In this document: one piece after another, positions 61,444 through 64,000 of the stretch
Numbering within the stretch: the stretch's first letter is position 1
Layout of the letters: each line of letters begins with the position of its first letter
Assembly: GCA_965276715.1 (NCBI GenBank)
Contig: OZ255622.1
Location: 3,348,001-3,412,000 of the forward strand
Direction of reading: 5' to 3'
DNA from: CAXTPV01 sp965276715
GTDB lineage: Bacteria > Pseudomonadota > Alphaproteobacteria > Acetobacterales > Acetobacteraceae
Length of the DNA stretch: 64,000 bases
Program-made: the position numbers and the translations under genes
The notes under the pieces: generated by a model
The model's input: only the letters and a program-made list of their open reading frames with translations
Databases searched by the model: none
Told to the model about the DNA's origin: nothing

Positions 61444-62248
61444 CCGCACCGCGATCCAATCGTCGGGCCGTCAGGCGCGCGGTTCGGACGAGACGGTCAA
61501 GCGGATCGCCTCCGCGGCAATCCTGGCGCCCGTCGGCCTTGCCGCCTTGTTCGTCGGCGGCATGGTCTGGGACATCGTGATCGCCCTCGCCGCCGCCGGC
61601 GTGTGCTTCGAATGGGGTGGTATCAGCAGCACCCCGCCCCGGGCACGCATCGCTTTGATCGCGGCGGTCGTACTCGTCACCGCTTGCGGTGCCTTCGGCC
61701 ATCCGCGTCTCGCCCTCGTCATCCTGGCCGGTGCCATGGCGCTCCTTCTCGTGCTGCGGCGCGCCGGAGCCGCGACCAGTTGCGGTGCGGCCTATGTCGC
61801 CCTGCCGGCCCTGGCCCTCGTATGGCTGCGTGCCCAACCAAGCGGCCTCGCGATCGTGCTGCTGGTCATGCTGACCGTCTGGTCGAGCGACACCGGCGCC
61901 TACATCGTCGGCCGCGCCATTGGCGGTCCGAAGCTCGCGCCCGCCGTTTCGCCCTCCAAGACCTGGTCGGGCGCGGCAGGCGGTCTGCTCGCCGCCTGCC
62001 TGCTCGGGGCCCTCTTCGCCGTACTGCGGGCCACGCACGCTCCGATGCATCGCGTCGGCGACACCATCCTGCTCGCTTGCCTCCTCGGCATCGCGTCGCA
62101 AATCGGCGATCTCGCCGAAAGTGCCGCCAAGCGCCATTTCGGCGTGAAGGACTCCGGCCGGCTCATCCCGGGACATGGCGGGCTGCTCGACCGGCTCGAT
62201 GGCCTGATGGCCGCCGCCCCCACGGCCGCCCTGCTCATGCTCGCCTGA
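61427..62248 (+). CDS. cdsA: Phosphatidate cytidylyltransferase
   Basis: A 273-residue membrane protein with about seven to eight helices. VWSSDTGAYIVGRAIGGPKL, SPSKTWSGAAGG and SQIGDLAESAAKRHFGVKDS, then LIPGHGGLLDRLDGL form the CdsA signature. It makes CDP-diacylglycerol for phospholipids. GTG 61427 lies within the end of uppS; the family core begins ~25 residues later. Confidence 0.95.
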   Translation: MPVPADRTAIQSSGRQARGSDETVKRIASAAILAPVGLAALFVGGMVWDIVIALAAAGVCFEWGGISSTPPRARIALIAAVVLVTACGAFGHPRLALVILAGAMALLLVLRRAGAATSCGAAYVALPALALVWLRAQPSGLAIVLLVMLTVWSSDTGAYIVGRAIGGPKLAPAVSPSKTWSGAAGGLLAACLLGALFAVLRATHAPMHRVGDTILLACLLGIASQIGDLAESAAKRHFGVKDSGRLIPGHGGLLDRLDGLMAAAPTAALLMLA

Positions 62249-62260
62249 CCCGAGGGTCCG

Positions 62261-63445
62261 ATGACCGTTCCACGCACCATCACCATCCTGGGTTCGACCG
62301 GCAGCATCGGCTGCAGCACGGTCGACCTGCTTCTCGCCCAGCCGGAGCACACCCGCATCGAAGCGCTCGTCGGCGGCCGCAATGCGGCCAGGCTCGCCGA
62401 GCAGGCACGTGCCCTCCGCCCGCGCCTCGCCGTCATCGCCGATCCGTCCTGCCGCGCAACGCTTGCCGATCATCTCGCCGGAAGCGGGATCGAGGTCGCC
62501 GCCGGCCCGGACGCCGTCCTCGATGCCGCCGCGCGCCCGGCCGACTGGACGATGGCCGCGATCACGGGCGCCGCCGGCCTCGGTCCGACGCTCGCCGCGA
62601 TCGCCCGTGGCGGCGCGATCGCGCTGGCCAACAAGGAGGCGCTGGTCTGCGCGGGCGAGGTGATGCTGGCGGCCATCCGTGACGCCGGCGCGACGCTGCT
62701 CCCGGTCGATTCCGAGCACAACGCCATCTTCCAGGCGCTCGGCGGAACCTTCATCACGGATGCCGTCGAACGCATCGTGCTGACCGCATCGGGCGGTCCG
62801 TTCCGGAACGCCTCGCACGAGGCGATGCGCGCCGCCAGCCCCGAAGCGGCGCTGCGTCATCCCACCTGGTCGATGGGTGCGAAGATCTCGATCGACAGCG
62901 CGACGATGTTCAACAAGGGCCTCGAACTGATCGAGGCCGCCCGCCTCTTCGGCCTCGACGAGACCGTGATCGACATCCTCGTCCATCCGCAATCCGTCGT
63001 GCACGGCATGGTGCGGTTCCGCGACGCGAGCGTCATCGCCCAGCTCGGTGCCGCCGACATGCGCATCCCGATCGCCCACTGCCTGGCCTGGCCCGGACGG
63101 ATCCCGACCCGCTCGCCGCGGCTCGACCTCGCCACCCTCGGCAGCCTCACCTTCGAGCCGCCCGATCCGGTGCGTTTTCCGGCACTCCGTCTCGCGCGCG
63201 CGGCACTGCGCGAAGGCGGTGGCGCCCCCGCCATCCTCAACGCCGCCAACGAGGTGGCGGTCGACGCCTTTCTCGCGCGACGGATCGGATTTCTCGACAT
63301 CGCGGTCGTCGTCGAGGCAACACTCGACCATATGGGCAGCAGACGAGCCGACACCTTGCCCGCCGTGCTCGAGCTCGACCGTGAGGCGCGCGTGGTGGCC
63401 GGAGCGGTCGCGAAGACCACCGCGCCCGCATTGCGGTCGGCCTGA
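62261..63445 (+). CDS. dxr: 1-Deoxy-D-xylulose-5-phosphate reductoisomerase
   Basis: A 394-residue MEP-pathway enzyme. ITILGSTGSIGCSTVDLL binds NADPH, ALANKEALVCAGE and LLPVDSEHNAIFQAL (metal ligands) follow, then LTASGGPFRN, HPTWSMGAKISIDSATMFNK and GLELIEA. It produces methylerythritol phosphate for isoprenoids, including the UppS and hopanoid precursors. The start is 12 bases after cdsA. Confidence 0.97.
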   Translation: MTVPRTITILGSTGSIGCSTVDLLLAQPEHTRIEALVGGRNAARLAEQARALRPRLAVIADPSCRATLADHLAGSGIEVAAGPDAVLDAAARPADWTMAAITGAAGLGPTLAAIARGGAIALANKEALVCAGEVMLAAIRDAGATLLPVDSEHNAIFQALGGTFITDAVERIVLTASGGPFRNASHEAMRAASPEAALRHPTWSMGAKISIDSATMFNKGLELIEAARLFGLDETVIDILVHPQSVVHGMVRFRDASVIAQLGAADMRIPIAHCLAWPGRIPTRSPRLDLATLGSLTFEPPDPVRFPALRLARAALREGGGAPAILNAANEVAVDAFLARRIGFLDIAVVVEATLDHMGSRRADTLPAVLELDREARVVAGAVAKTTAPALRSA

Positions 63446-63461
63446 CCAACGGAGACCGGCG

Positions 63462-64000
63462 ATGACCCATCTCGCGCACACGATCCTGTCGTTCGTGATC
63501 GTGATCGGCGTCCTGGTGTTCGTCCACGAGCTTGGCCACTACCTTGCCGCCCGCTGGCGCGGCGTCCGCGTCGAGGTCTTCTCGGTCGGCATGGGTCAGC
63601 GAGTCTGCGGCTGGACCGACCGGGCCGGCACCGACTGGCGTATCTCCGCGATCCCGATCGGCGGCTATGTCCGCATGCTCGGCCAGTCCGATCTGGCACT
63701 CGACGACGAGCCGGCGCCCTCGCTGGCCCGGCGTGACGGATCGAGCCCCTCGTTCGCCGACAAATCGGTCGCCTCGCGCGCGATCATCGTCGCCGCCGGA
63801 CCCATCTTCAATTTCATCTTTGCCGTCCTGGTCTTCGCCGCCGTCTACGCACTCGCCGGCAAGCCATCCGATCGTCCGGTCGTGGCCAGCGTGCTGCAGC
63901 CGAGTGCCGCGGCGAGGGCCGGCATCCTGCCGGGCGACGCGATCCTGACCGTCGATGGCGCGGCCGTCACCCGAATCGCCGACATCCCGGCGCGCGTGTC
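63462..64000 (+). CDS. rseP: RseP-type site-2 protease, N-terminal part
   Basis: The first ~179 residues of an M50 intramembrane protease, cut by the window edge. Helix 1 carries FVHELGHYLAARW (zinc His residues and catalytic Glu); GYVRMLGQSD is the conserved membrane-reentrant region; AIIVAAGPIFNFIFAVLVFA is the next helix with a GPxxN motif; a PDZ domain begins at LQPSAAARAGILPGDAIL. It cleaves anti-sigma factors and signal-peptide remnants. It follows dxr by 16 bases, in the usual cdsA-dxr-rseP order. Confidence 0.95.
   Translation, partial: MTHLAHTILSFVIVIGVLVFVHELGHYLAARWRGVRVEVFSVGMGQRVCGWTDRAGTDWRISAIPIGGYVRMLGQSDLALDDEPAPSLARRDGSSPSFADKSVASRAIIVAAGPIFNFIFAVLVFAAVYALAGKPSDRPVVASVLQPSAAARAGILPGDAILTVDGAAVTRIADIPARV

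Noticed and set aside
61106..63481. A 790-codon minus-strand frame opposite cdsA and dxr
   Set aside because: Composition is that of an antisense shadow and it runs across two real genes.

Overview
This is a GC-rich chromosomal window from an alphaproteobacterium, most likely Rhodospirillales and probably close to Acetobacteraceae. That placement is an inference. It rests on a MucR/Ros-type regulator, a hopanoid-type RND exporter (HpnN), a PdhB with its own N-terminal lipoyl domain, a bifunctional-looking Rsh, the conserved gene orders listed below, and very heavy use of ATGA/GTGA/TTGA overlapping start-stop junctions. Genes were called from motifs read in the translated sequence; no database search was possible.

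Layout. 1-3.7 kb: the end of an NCS1 permease, a XylB-like sugar dehydrogenase, a secreted S10 serine-carboxypeptidase-like enzyme and mucR. 3.7-7.4 kb (minus strand): hpnN and two overlapping unknown genes. 7.5-10.4 kb: trpG-trpD-trpC-moaC. 10.4-15.5 kb: pdhA-pdhB-pdhC-lpd, the whole pyruvate dehydrogenase complex. 15.5-25.7 kb: an accessory block with an IS481-family element, a low-GC HEPN-like gene, unknown membrane or secreted proteins, a toxin-antitoxin cluster (higBA, vapBC and decayed antitoxin pieces), small enzymes and two secreted proteins (DUF3455 and TIGR03118 types). 25.7-33.0 kb: lipA, a RatA/COQ10-like gene, a His/Met-rich secreted protein, a TSUP permease, cinA, pgpA, slt, dapA and smpB. 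33.1-47.3 kb: a second accessory block with a secreted glycosidase-like protein, a TumA-TumE toxin-antitoxin pair and an 11-gene exopolysaccharide operon read on the minus strand. 47.4-56.9 kb: type-5 uracil-DNA glycosylase, an NYN protein, folK, rpoZ, rsh, acpS, a small regulator/thioesterase/reductase group, and lepB-rnc-era. 56.9-59.2 kb: an unknown protein and nagA. 59.3-64 kb: pyrH-frr-uppS-cdsA-dxr-rseP, with the last gene cut by the window edge.

How it fits together. LipA makes the lipoyl cofactor carried by PdhB, PdhC and probably other complexes, yet about 10 kb of accessory DNA separates lpd from lipA. The polysaccharide block likewise lies between smpB and the folK-rpoZ-rsh group. 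In the polysaccharide operon, glycosyltransferases build a lipid-linked unit, a flippase and a polymerase move and join it, and Wzz-like and Wza-like proteins set chain length and export it. An acyltransferase and a GH10 enzyme would modify or trim it. The priming transferase is not in this window.

The most unusual points are: a family of hairpin repeats, one copy of which is read into the ends of TrpD and TrpC; an out-of-frame 26-bp tandem duplication at the start of hpnN; acpS and nagA with no usual start codon; near-perfect 16-bp direct repeats ahead of the polysaccharide operon, whose first gene is an ATPase-like protein without a P-loop; and divergent start codons of folK and the NYN gene that overlap on one CATG.
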